From assembly GCF_004614235.1 (NCBI RefSeq), contig NZ_SPVH01000002.1, forward strand, positions 372,001 to 436,000: DNA of 64,000 nucleotides, in the 5' to 3' direction. Numbering within the stretch: position 1 is the first letter of the stretch; each line of letters opens with the position of its first letter. The translations under genes were made by a program, and so were the position numbers. The stretch is from Brevundimonas intermedia. GTDB taxonomy: Bacteria; Pseudomonadota; Alphaproteobacteria; Caulobacterales; Caulobacteraceae. Positions 57,618 through 64,000 of this stretch are shown piece after piece. A model generated the notes under the pieces. That model saw only the letters and a program-made list of their open reading frames with translations. It was not told where the DNA came from and made no database searches.

Positions 57618-59408
57618 CTAGAATACGAAGTTGGTAAATCCGTCGTGATCGCCGTTGATCACAATGCGCATGTCAGCCACTCCGTCTCCGTTTACGTCTG
57701 CCGACAGAACAGTGAAGTCCTTAGCCGCGTCGTAGACTAGCGTGATCTCGCCCGCGGTCTTTGAGAACGCATCGACTAGGCTGAATGCCTGATTACCGCC
57801 GATGGTGGTGTTCGCGTCGATCCCGGACATGTCGATTTTGTCGGCATCAGTCAGGTCGATGATCCGATCATAACCCGAATAAGTGCTCTCCGTGATCGAG
57901 TTGTAATCGAATGTGTCAGATCCTTCGCCGCCGGTCAGAATGTCGGCTCCACCCTTGCCAGCAATGATATTGTCACCCACCCCGCCAATGATCACATTGG
58001 AACCCGCATTTCCTATAGCATTCACGGACTTGGTACTAACCAGCGTGAGGTTTTCGAGATTGTCGGATAGCGTGAAGCTAATGGCCGACTTGACTGTATC
58101 CTTCGAACCCTCCCCCGCATTCTCGACGATCATGTCAAGAGTACTGTCGATGGTGTAGGTATCATTTCCCAAGCCGCCGATAAGCGTATCGGCACCCTTC
58201 CCTCCGTTTAGTCCGTTGTTGGCCGAGTTGCCGATGATTGTATTATTTAATGCGTTGCCAGCAGCATTGATTGCTGCGTCGCCCGTCAGATTGATGTTTT
58301 CGATATTCGCGTTGGCAGCGAGGGAGCCATTGAAAGTCAGCACGCTATCGACGGTATCTGTCCCGCCTCCCGCAACCTCGATTACCACATCACCTAGGTT
58401 ATCGATGAAGTAGCGATCGTTTCCACTCCCCCCTTCCATACGATCCGCGCCGAGGCCGCCGTCAAGCTCATCTGCGCCAGACCCACCGTAAAGGCGATCG
58501 TCACCCCCGCGACCGTAAAGGGCGTCATTGTCTGACCCGCCAAACAGCGTATCGTTGTTGTTGCTGCCGAAGAGAGTATCGGCTCCACCGCCCCCATTGA
58601 AACGAACAAACCCACTGTAGTTATCAAAAATTGTATTGAAGCGAATCGTGTTAGATTCGCCGTCACCGGTCACTGTGAGTTCAAAGTTATTGGTTGAGCC
58701 GACCGTGACGTTCTCGACGCCGGAGATTAGGCCTCCACTGTTGTAGCCCGAAAAGGTGCCAGCGGCGAGATCGACCACGCCGAAAATGTTGCTGAACTCA
58801 AAGGTGTCGATCCCCGCCCCCCCTTCGATCAGGGCACCGGCACCTGAGCTTCCTAATATAAAAAGGTCATTGCCGGATCCGCCGTAGGCTTTATCGGCGC
58901 CCGCCATGGATATTTCGTCATTTCCTCCGTCGCCATAAAGTAGATCGGACGACGAGCCGCCAGCAATGTAATCGTCCCCTGCGTTGCCGTGGATCTCGAC
59001 AGCATCACTTAACGAGAACAAGTTGAAAATATCGCGGCCTGCGCTTCCCAATAGTCGCTCAACGTTGATCAGCTTATAATTCGCTACTGAAATGGAGCCA
59101 CTATTGGAATCGTAAGACCAAAACGCATGGGGGAAGATAGAAAACGCTCCAAAGTCGAACGTGTCGAAACCAGATCCGCCATCAAACAGAGACTTCGGCG
59201 GCTCAGGAAAGCCAATCACGACACTCGATGCTAGAAGTGTATCGTCGCCTGCCTCTCCATATACCTGATCGGTCCCGCTTCCTGCATTAATGATGTCAGC
59301 GCCGCCGCCCGCATGAATGACGTCATTGCCCTCAAAACTATTGATGACGTCACCGGAGGATGTGCCGTTCAAGTTGTCGTCGCCAGAGGTTCCGTTAATC
59401 GCGGCCAT
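57618..59408 (-). CDS. RTX repeat protein, type I secretion substrate
   Basis: 596 residues. Calcium-binding nonapeptide repeats (GGxGxDxLx) occur from the very N-terminus (GTSGDDNLNGTSSGDVINS) through GGSGNDLF, GGSDNDALYGRGGDDRLYG, GGKGADTLIGGLGND to GGEGSDTFDY near residue 510. There is no signal peptide, as expected for type I export; the last residues form a hydrophobic C-terminus (GDHDGFTNFVF). No enzymatic domain is seen, so an adhesin-, S-layer- or matrix-like role is more likely than a protease. AAGGAA precedes the ATG at 59408. Divergent from its likely exporter at 59914. Clearly less GC-rich than the housekeeping genes. Confidence 0.92.
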   Translation of the reverse strand: MAAINGTSGDDNLNGTSSGDVINSFEGNDVIHAGGGADIINAGSGTDQVYGEAGDDTLLASSVVIGFPEPPKSLFDGGSGFDTFDFGAFSIFPHAFWSYDSNSGSISVANYKLINVERLLGSAGRDIFNLFSLSDAVEIHGNAGDDYIAGGSSSDLLYGDGGNDEISMAGADKAYGGSGNDLFILGSSGAGALIEGGAGIDTFEFSNIFGVVDLAAGTFSGYNSGGLISGVENVTVGSTNNFELTVTGDGESNTIRFNTIFDNYSGFVRFNGGGGADTLFGSNNNDTLFGGSDNDALYGRGGDDRLYGGSGADELDGGLGADRMEGGSGNDRYFIDNLGDVVIEVAGGGTDTVDSVLTFNGSLAANANIENINLTGDAAINAAGNALNNTIIGNSANNGLNGGKGADTLIGGLGNDTYTIDSTLDMIVENAGEGSKDTVKSAISFTLSDNLENLTLVSTKSVNAIGNAGSNVIIGGVGDNIIAGKGGADILTGGEGSDTFDYNSITESTYSGYDRIIDLTDADKIDMSGIDANTTIGGNQAFSLVDAFSKTAGEITLVYDAAKDFTVLSADVNGDGVADMRIVINGDHDGFTNFVF

Positions 59409-59913
59409 TAGAAGTTCCTTTGGAATTGGCACCGGTGTGAGTCAAAAAAGCCTCGCATTTCGCAGCACTAGCTGTCTAGGCAACATCGTTCTGCCTGACA
59501 CTAATTTTGGCCGGTCACCTGGATCGCTACCTGTGGGTGAAGTGGTAGCGCGCTGGTTCGATTTCTGTCGTTTTGTTCCCCGCACGCACAGCTAGCTTGC
59601 GATCGCAGTATCTCATGCTATCCGGCGGCCGGCGGACCCCCATCACGAGCGCAAGAGCTGGCTTCTAAAAGTTGCAAGAAGCGTCAGGTTGATCTCGTTG
59701 GTTCGATGCAGTGCCCTACCACGTCCAAAACTCACACCTTCTTTAGTCCAGTAGGCATGGACGGCAGTGTGATCGGCGGAATCGATCGCTTGCAGCATCT
59801 GCCTTTCAATCAGTCGCTTGGAAGACAGGGCTATTCAACATTCAACCGTTCTGATTTCCCGAGGCCTGCCGTATTTGGTCTGCGTGAAGGCAGCGAACCT
59901 CCTGGAGCTGACG
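59409..59913. promoter_or_regulatory. divergent intergenic region of the RTX/secretion module
   Basis: About 505 bases, AT-richer than the flanks, between the RTX start and the exporter start. It must hold the two divergent promoters. The short open frames inside show no coding character. No clear operator could be picked out. Confidence 0.4.
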
Positions 59914-61656
59914 TTGTTCAAAAAACTGTTGCCTGAGGGGAAGGGTACAAAACCGCTCGCGGATGCCGTGCGCGCGTGTAGATGGCATTTCGCGATGGCC
60001 GCGGCATTCAGTGCTATGGTGAACTTACTCTACCTCACGCCAACCATCTACATGATGCAGATCTATGATCGCGTCGTGCCTACTGGCGGCCTCATGACCC
60101 TGATCATGATCACCATCGTCGTGGTTTTCGCCTTGGGCTGCCTTGCACTCCTGGACGGCCTGAGGACGCGTCTGATGGTTCGTGCCGGGTTGAGGTTAGA
60201 CAGGGTTTTAGCCAGCACGGTACTTACCCGCGCGATTTCACTTCAGGACAACAGCGGTCGTTCGATCCAAGCTCTGAGGGAATTCGACAACACCCGCGGG
60301 GCGTTGGCGGGCCCCGGGGTCATGGCGTTGTTTGATACCCCTTGGACGCTGATCTACCTGCTATTCGCGTTCTTTCTTCACCCGGCATTAGGCTTCCTGA
60401 CGTTGGTTGGGGCACTTCTGCTGTGTGGCCTCGCGGCTTTAAACGAGCGCGACAGCCGCCCCCAACTAAGGGAGGCGATCTCCGCGCAGAATAGAGCTTA
60501 TGCCGCGCAGGAAAGTATCGCCGCCCATTTCGACGTCGTACGTGCCCTTGGCATGCGCCGTTCGATGACGTCTCGCCAACTCGACGAGCGGGAGACGGCG
60601 ACCTCGGCCAATGCGCATGCGCAGTTCACCGGCGGTCGATACAACGGCGCCATAAAATTCGTCAGGTTAGCTCTGCAGTCTTGCGCGCTTGGCCTCGGTG
60701 CCTTGCTCACCATAGAGGGGCACATCTCGGCCGGCTCGATTATTGCCGCGTCGATCCTTCTTAGCCGAGCCGTCGCGCCCATCGAACAGATCGTTGGAGC
60801 TTGGCCAAGTCTGGTTCAAGGACGTGCCAGCTGGGCGAACCTTGTCAACCTCTTCGAACGCACCAGCGGCGTCGACGTCGAGCGCACGATGCTACCGCCC
60901 CCAAGCGGGGACCTCGTCCTGGAAGGGGTCAGCGTGCGCTATAATGACGGTGACTCTCCCCAACTCAAAAACATCTCCTTCAAGCTCGATCCCGGCCAAG
61001 TGCTAGGCGTGGTCGGCTCCAGCGGTTCGGGTAAAACTACGCTCGCAAGGGTTATAGCCGGCGCGCAAAAGTGCGGCCTCGGTAAGGTGCGGCTGGACGG
61101 CGCTGACTATGAATCCTGGGATGGCGACCAACTAGCGCGTTATATCGGCTACCTGCCCCAAGGGACGGTTCTGTTTGCTGGCACAATCAAGGACAACATC
61201 TCTCGCTTCGCTGTCGCGGGAGGCGAAGATCCGGTTGCCGTTGACTTCGCCGCTGTAACCGCTGCCAAGGCGGCGGGAGCGCACGACGTAATCCAGAAAC
61301 TGCCAGGCGGATATGATGCATTGCTGGGTCCGAACGGCGCGGGCTTATCGGCGGGCCAAGCCCAGCGCATCGGACTTGCGCGTGCGCTATACGGCGCTCC
61401 TAAGCTGATCGTCCTCGATGAGCCTAACTCCGCACTTGATCAGGACGGCGAGTCCGCGTTGATGACGGCGATGACCAACGCGGCCGGCTGGGGTGCCACC
61501 ATCGTAGTGTTCGCTCACCGTGCAGGTGTACTGGCGCGGGTAGATCGGCTGATGGTGATGCGTGACGGTGCCAACGCCCTGATAGGTCCGCGCGAAGAGG
61601 TATTGGGCCAGCTGCGCCAGAATCGGTCAGCACTCGACGTGACGAGCGCACAATGA
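59914..61656 (+). CDS. type I secretion ABC exporter (PrtD/RsaD-like)
   Basis: 580 residues: six transmembrane helices (from NLLYLTPTIYMMQIYDRVVPT) and an ATPase with Walker A GSSGSGKTT (368-376), signature LSAGQAQR, Walker B LIVLDEP and H-loop FAHR. Lacks the C39-like N-terminal domain, so it belongs to the RTX exporter branch. I prefer the TTG at 59914 (FKKLLPEGKGTKPLADAVRA) with GGAG six bases upstream; the frame is open to a TTG at 59818. Translationally coupled to the adaptor (ATGA 61653-61656). Confidence 0.9.
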   Translation: MFKKLLPEGKGTKPLADAVRACRWHFAMAAAFSAMVNLLYLTPTIYMMQIYDRVVPTGGLMTLIMITIVVVFALGCLALLDGLRTRLMVRAGLRLDRVLASTVLTRAISLQDNSGRSIQALREFDNTRGALAGPGVMALFDTPWTLIYLLFAFFLHPALGFLTLVGALLLCGLAALNERDSRPQLREAISAQNRAYAAQESIAAHFDVVRALGMRRSMTSRQLDERETATSANAHAQFTGGRYNGAIKFVRLALQSCALGLGALLTIEGHISAGSIIAASILLSRAVAPIEQIVGAWPSLVQGRASWANLVNLFERTSGVDVERTMLPPPSGDLVLEGVSVRYNDGDSPQLKNISFKLDPGQVLGVVGSSGSGKTTLARVIAGAQKCGLGKVRLDGADYESWDGDQLARYIGYLPQGTVLFAGTIKDNISRFAVAGGEDPVAVDFAAVTAAKAAGAHDVIQKLPGGYDALLGPNGAGLSAGQAQRIGLARALYGAPKLIVLDEPNSALDQDGESALMTAMTNAAGWGATIVVFAHRAGVLARVDRLMVMRDGANALIGPREEVLGQLRQNRSALDVTSAQ

Positions 61657-62990
61657 AACGCCTTTTCCGCCACGCCATGCCCAGCAACTCGCCTGCTGAT
61701 GCCCCGTGGGCAGACGTCTTGGTCGGCGGTGTGATCGCCTTGCTGTTCTTCATCGTCTTTCTGGGTTGGGCCGCCCTCGCGCCTCTGGATGCTGCCGCCT
61801 ACGCGCCTGGCCAGATCACCGTCTCCGGAAGCCGTCAGGCAGTGCAACACCGCGAGGGCGGCACAGTGCGCGCCTTGCACGTCACCGAAGGAGCGGACGT
61901 CCGGCGGGGGGAGGTCCTAATCGTCCTAGACACCAGCGAAATGCAGGCGGTCCAGCGCAGCTTGACCGGCCAAGTTTTCGCCCTTCTCGCTCAGCGCGCG
62001 CGTATGACGGCGGAGCGGAATGATCGTCGGGTAGTTCCCATGCCGCCCGAGTTCATTAGCCTGAACTCCGCCGACGCCGAGGTCGCAAAGGAAGCGATGC
62101 GGCTGCAACAATTGCAACTTGATGCGCGCAGTAGCGGCCGGTCTTCCCGCATCGGCATTTTTGGTCAACGCATAGATCAGGTGCTCCAGCAAATTGAGGG
62201 CCTCAATCGTCAGTCTAAGTCCATCGTCGAACAGCGCCGCCTAATTGAGGAGGAGCTGGAGGGCATCAAGTCGCTGGCGGCTCGGGGATATGCCCCTGAG
62301 AATCGCGTCCGGGCCTTGCAACGGTCGGCTGCAGCTCTCGATGGAGATAACGGCGTCCTGCTCGCGCAAATCGCTCAGGCCAATGAAGCCATCGGCGAAT
62401 CTCGCTTGCAGATGGCGGCTGTCCAAACCGAGCGTGACGAGGAGATCGCCGATCAGTTGCGGCAAGTCGAAGTGCAGTTGAACGATCTGCGTCCCCGCCT
62501 CGCTGCCGTCACGGACCAGATTAGCCGCAGCGAGATACGCGCTCCTGCAAGCGGCAAAGTTGTCGGACTGACGCTGCACACCGTAGGTGGCGTAGCTCCT
62601 GCAGCTCAGAGCTTAATGGAGATCGTTCCCGAACACGCCGCGCTGGTGATTTCGGCCCGGGTCTCGCCTGTGGACGCGGACAATATCCACGTAGGTCAGG
62701 AAACCGAAGTCAGATTCAGCGCGATCCAGGGACGTGTCCTCCCAACTATTTACGGCCGCGTAACTCGCATCTCGGCCGACAGCTTCATCGAGGAACAATC
62801 CGGTCGTGGCTATTTCACCGCCGAGGTCCGCGTCCCACCCGAAGAGCTGGCCCGTCTCGGCGCCTCAAGCCGGACGGTCGGCCCCGGGTTGCCCGTTGAG
62901 GTCATCGTGCCCCTCCGCAAGCGAACGGCCCTCGCCTATCTTGTAGAGCCACTGGCTCACGCCTTTTGGCGTGCTGGTCGGGAGCAATAA
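61653..62990 (+). CDS. type I secretion membrane-fusion protein (HlyD/PrtE-like)
   Basis: 445 residues: one N-terminal helix (GGVIALLFFIVFLGWAAL), a lipoyl half-motif (GQITVSGSRQAVQHREGGTV), a long periplasmic coiled coil (about residues 100-290) and a C-terminal beta-barrel with IRAPASGKVVGLTLHTVGGV. Links the ABC exporter to a TolC-type channel. No TolC homologue lies next to it; it may be beyond the window or shared. Forms the exporter pair for the divergent RTX protein. Confidence 0.9.
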   Translation: MKRLFRHAMPSNSPADAPWADVLVGGVIALLFFIVFLGWAALAPLDAAAYAPGQITVSGSRQAVQHREGGTVRALHVTEGADVRRGEVLIVLDTSEMQAVQRSLTGQVFALLAQRARMTAERNDRRVVPMPPEFISLNSADAEVAKEAMRLQQLQLDARSSGRSSRIGIFGQRIDQVLQQIEGLNRQSKSIVEQRRLIEEELEGIKSLAARGYAPENRVRALQRSAAALDGDNGVLLAQIAQANEAIGESRLQMAAVQTERDEEIADQLRQVEVQLNDLRPRLAAVTDQISRSEIRAPASGKVVGLTLHTVGGVAPAAQSLMEIVPEHAALVISARVSPVDADNIHVGQETEVRFSAIQGRVLPTIYGRVTRISADSFIEEQSGRGYFTAEVRVPPEELARLGASSRTVGPGLPVEVIVPLRKRTALAYLVEPLAHAFWRAGREQ

Positions 62991-63001
62991 TTAGTGGCGC
63001 A

Positions 63002-63241
63002 TCAGTCGAGCAGCCCGCGCCGCTGCATGTCGATGATGATTGGATCGCTGAGCGCTGCGATGACCTCCATGTCGAAGGCGTCTGCAGCTTGGATCTCGTC
63101 GGCGAAGGAGCGCGGCTGGTTCGCCCGCAAGGTCGATAGCCGCCACGATGACTGCACGACCTTCTGCTGGCCGGCTAGGTGTTCGATGCGCTGCAGCTTC
63201 ACACCAGCTTGCGATTTAATGAGGGTCTTCCGTGTTCCCAT
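63002..63241 (-). CDS. small hypothetical protein
   Basis: 79 residues, MGTRKTLIKSQAGVKLQRIE, soluble, charged; ends DMQRRGLLD. AGGAGG lies seven bases before the ATG, a strong site. No recognised domain. Convergent with the secretion adaptor, 11 bases away. Confidence 0.6.
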   Translation of the reverse strand: MGTRKTLIKSQAGVKLQRIEHLAGQQKVVQSSWRLSTLRANQPRSFADEIQAADAFDMEVIAALSDPIIIDMQRRGLLD

Positions 63242-63408
63242 GGTTCGGTCCTCCTGGAGGGGAACCTGACACGACCGTCTGCGATTGTGGAGTCTGAGCC
63301 ATCCTAGGTGGGTGGTTCGGTTGCGCAAACCGGAGCCGCTGTCTCCTCCCGGGGGCAGCAGCTTCATTCTGATCGGAACCGAACGGCTCGACAGATCATA
63401 ATCGCCAG

Positions 63409-63657
63409 ATGATTTTTCGCTTTGAAAGTGACGCTGGCGTCCACGGTCACCAGAGCTGGTCCGCAGAGCTTGCGACCGTCCGAGATGCGCAGATCCAGGC
63501 GATCCGAACGCTCGGTGAGCTGTTGAGCGAAGACGGGTCGCAGTTCTGGAAAGAGGAGGAAGTCTCGATGACCGTCTCTGACACCAACGGGCTTACCCTG
63601 TTCCGGCTAGACCTTGGCGCAGTGAAGGCACCAGCGCTTTCACACCCGGCCATCTAG
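63409..63657 (+). CDS. DUF6894-like small protein
   Basis: 82 residues, begins MIFRFESDAGVHGHQSW. The pattern FxxxDGxxxxDxxGxEL...DAxxxAIRTLGELL...W...VxDxxGLTLFxLxL matches DUF6894-type proteins, common in Alphaproteobacteria, role unknown. Followed by a rho-independent terminator. Confidence 0.75.
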   Translation: MIFRFESDAGVHGHQSWSAELATVRDAQIQAIRTLGELLSEDGSQFWKEEEVSMTVSDTNGLTLFRLDLGAVKAPALSHPAI

Positions 63658-63661
63658 ATCA

Positions 63662-63695
63662 GCTCCGCCCTCCTTCGGGAGGGTGGGGCCTTTTT
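63662..63695 (+). terminator. rho-independent terminator
   Basis: GCTCCG-CCCTCC-TTCG-GGAGGG-TGGGGC followed by CTTTTTG, five bases after the DUF6894-like stop. Confidence 0.85.
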
Positions 63696-63699
63696 GCGT

Positions 63700-63912
63700 T
63701 TAGGCCCCCGTCAGCCGAGCTGCCTCATTGCGATCAGCCACTCGGGTGTCTCCGGTGATCCAGACGTCCAGGCCGCGGTAGTTCAAGCCGCCGTTGTCGC
63801 GGATGAGGACCCCTGGCCCGGCCGCCACGACGTGCCAGTCGGCCCCGGTGACGAACAGAGCGCCGGCGTCGATCGCAACATCAATCAGCCCGTCGATCTC
63901 AGTGAGCGTCAC
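63700..63912 (-). CDS. small hypothetical protein
   Basis: 70 residues starting with GTG that overlaps the stop codon of the next upstream gene (GTGA at 63909-63912), so it is coupled to it. Beta-rich (VTGADWHVVAAGPGVLIRDN, LDVWITGD). Not recognised. Confidence 0.55.
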   Translation of the reverse strand: MTLTEIDGLIDVAIDAGALFVTGADWHVVAAGPGVLIRDNGGLNYRGLDVWITGDTRVADRNEAARLTGA

Positions 63913-64000
63913 TTGCCGTCTAGCTCACGCCGGACGTCTTCGGCCATAGGACCGACACGTTCGGCCGCACGCCGCAGGGCCTCCTGGGTGACGCCGAACT
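63909..64000 (-). CDS. C-terminal end of a hypothetical protein (cut by window)
   Basis: The last 29 codons are visible: GVTQEALRRAAERVGPMAED, then VRRELDGK and stop. A helical end with no diagnostic feature. Its stop overlaps the GTG start of the 70-residue gene, so the two form an operon. Confidence 0.5.
   Translation of the reverse strand, partial: FGVTQEALRRAAERVGPMAEDVRRELDGK

Larger units (their letters stand above)
45494..64000. mobile_element. decayed prophage / genomic island (right end outside window)
   Basis: Starts at the tRNA-Val half-site and contains a truncated integrase, a remnant tail module, a lysis cassette, AT-richer orphan genes and a type I secretion module. Head, portal, terminase and replication genes are missing. 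In tRNA-targeted integration the 3'-half remnant faces the host flank and the intact tRNA lies at the far end; here that predicts an intact tRNA-Val(GAC) on the minus strand to the right of 64000. The RTX genes may instead be a separate insertion; the right limit is unknown. Confidence 0.6.

Noticed and set aside
59706..59936. 76-residue frame in the RTX/exporter intergenic region
   Set aside because: No ribosome-binding site, ends inside the exporter gene, and shows no coding character; more likely part of the leader.

Overview
The window looks like chromosomal DNA of a high-GC alphaproteobacterium of the order Caulobacterales, most likely Brevundimonas or a close relative. The support is the gene content and order: a cycHJKL (ccmI-E-F-H) operon followed by a DegP-type protease, a two-component pair and glnE; the aroA-cmk-rpsA-ihfB block divergent from a TIGR02300/FYDLN-acid gene; strong GC bias at third codon positions; and the small intergenic palindromes common in these genomes. 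The genus is an inference from style and synteny, because no database search was possible.

Layout. 1-4.2 kb holds aromatic amino-acid catabolism (hmgA cut by the window edge, a kynurenine-formamidase-like hydrolase), a stand-alone Lrp/AsnC ligand-binding domain protein, a lipoprotein and a KDPG-aldolase family protein. 4.2-6.4 kb is a tightly overlapping ECF sigma factor / anti-sigma-like / periplasmic metal-sensor-like unit with an EF-hand protein upstream. 6.5-18.8 kb is one long minus-strand block: cytochrome c maturation (ccmI, E, F, H), DegP-like protease, OmpR-type regulator, histidine kinase, glnE. Two intergenic inverted-repeat elements of about 130 bp flank the kinase gene. 19-24.6 kb holds an ABC-2 exporter, a Pro/Ala-rich membrane protein, TldD and a degenerate TraB/GumN protein. 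24.7-30.5 kb holds a TonB-dependent receptor, a POT peptide transporter, a GNAT enzyme and MscL. 30.5-39.2 kb is housekeeping: ihfB, rpsA, cmk, aroA, the FYDLN protein, tRNA-Ala(GGC), rsgA and several DUF proteins. 39.3-45.3 kb holds an exonuclease with no conventional start codon and a CzcB/CzcA heavy-metal efflux pair.

From 45.5 kb to at least the end of the window lies an accessory region. Its left boundary is a 45-bp copy of the 3' half of tRNA-Val(GAC). Next come a 5'-truncated tyrosine integrase butted against a 5'-truncated tail gene, a broken tail-tip gene, an SGNH-type and a LamG-like tail protein, two relatively AT-rich unrecognised genes, many small membrane or secreted proteins, and a lysis cassette (holin-like proteins, a frameshifted GH19 endolysin, overlapping spanins). 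Head, packaging and replication genes are absent, so this is a decayed prophage. It is followed by a type I secretion module (RTX protein divergent from ABC exporter and HlyD-like adaptor). By the geometry of tRNA integration, an intact tRNA-Val(GAC) should sit to the right, beyond the window.

Limits: families are recognised by eye from motifs, start codons are inferred from ribosome-binding sites and family N-termini, and repeat copy number elsewhere in the genome cannot be seen.
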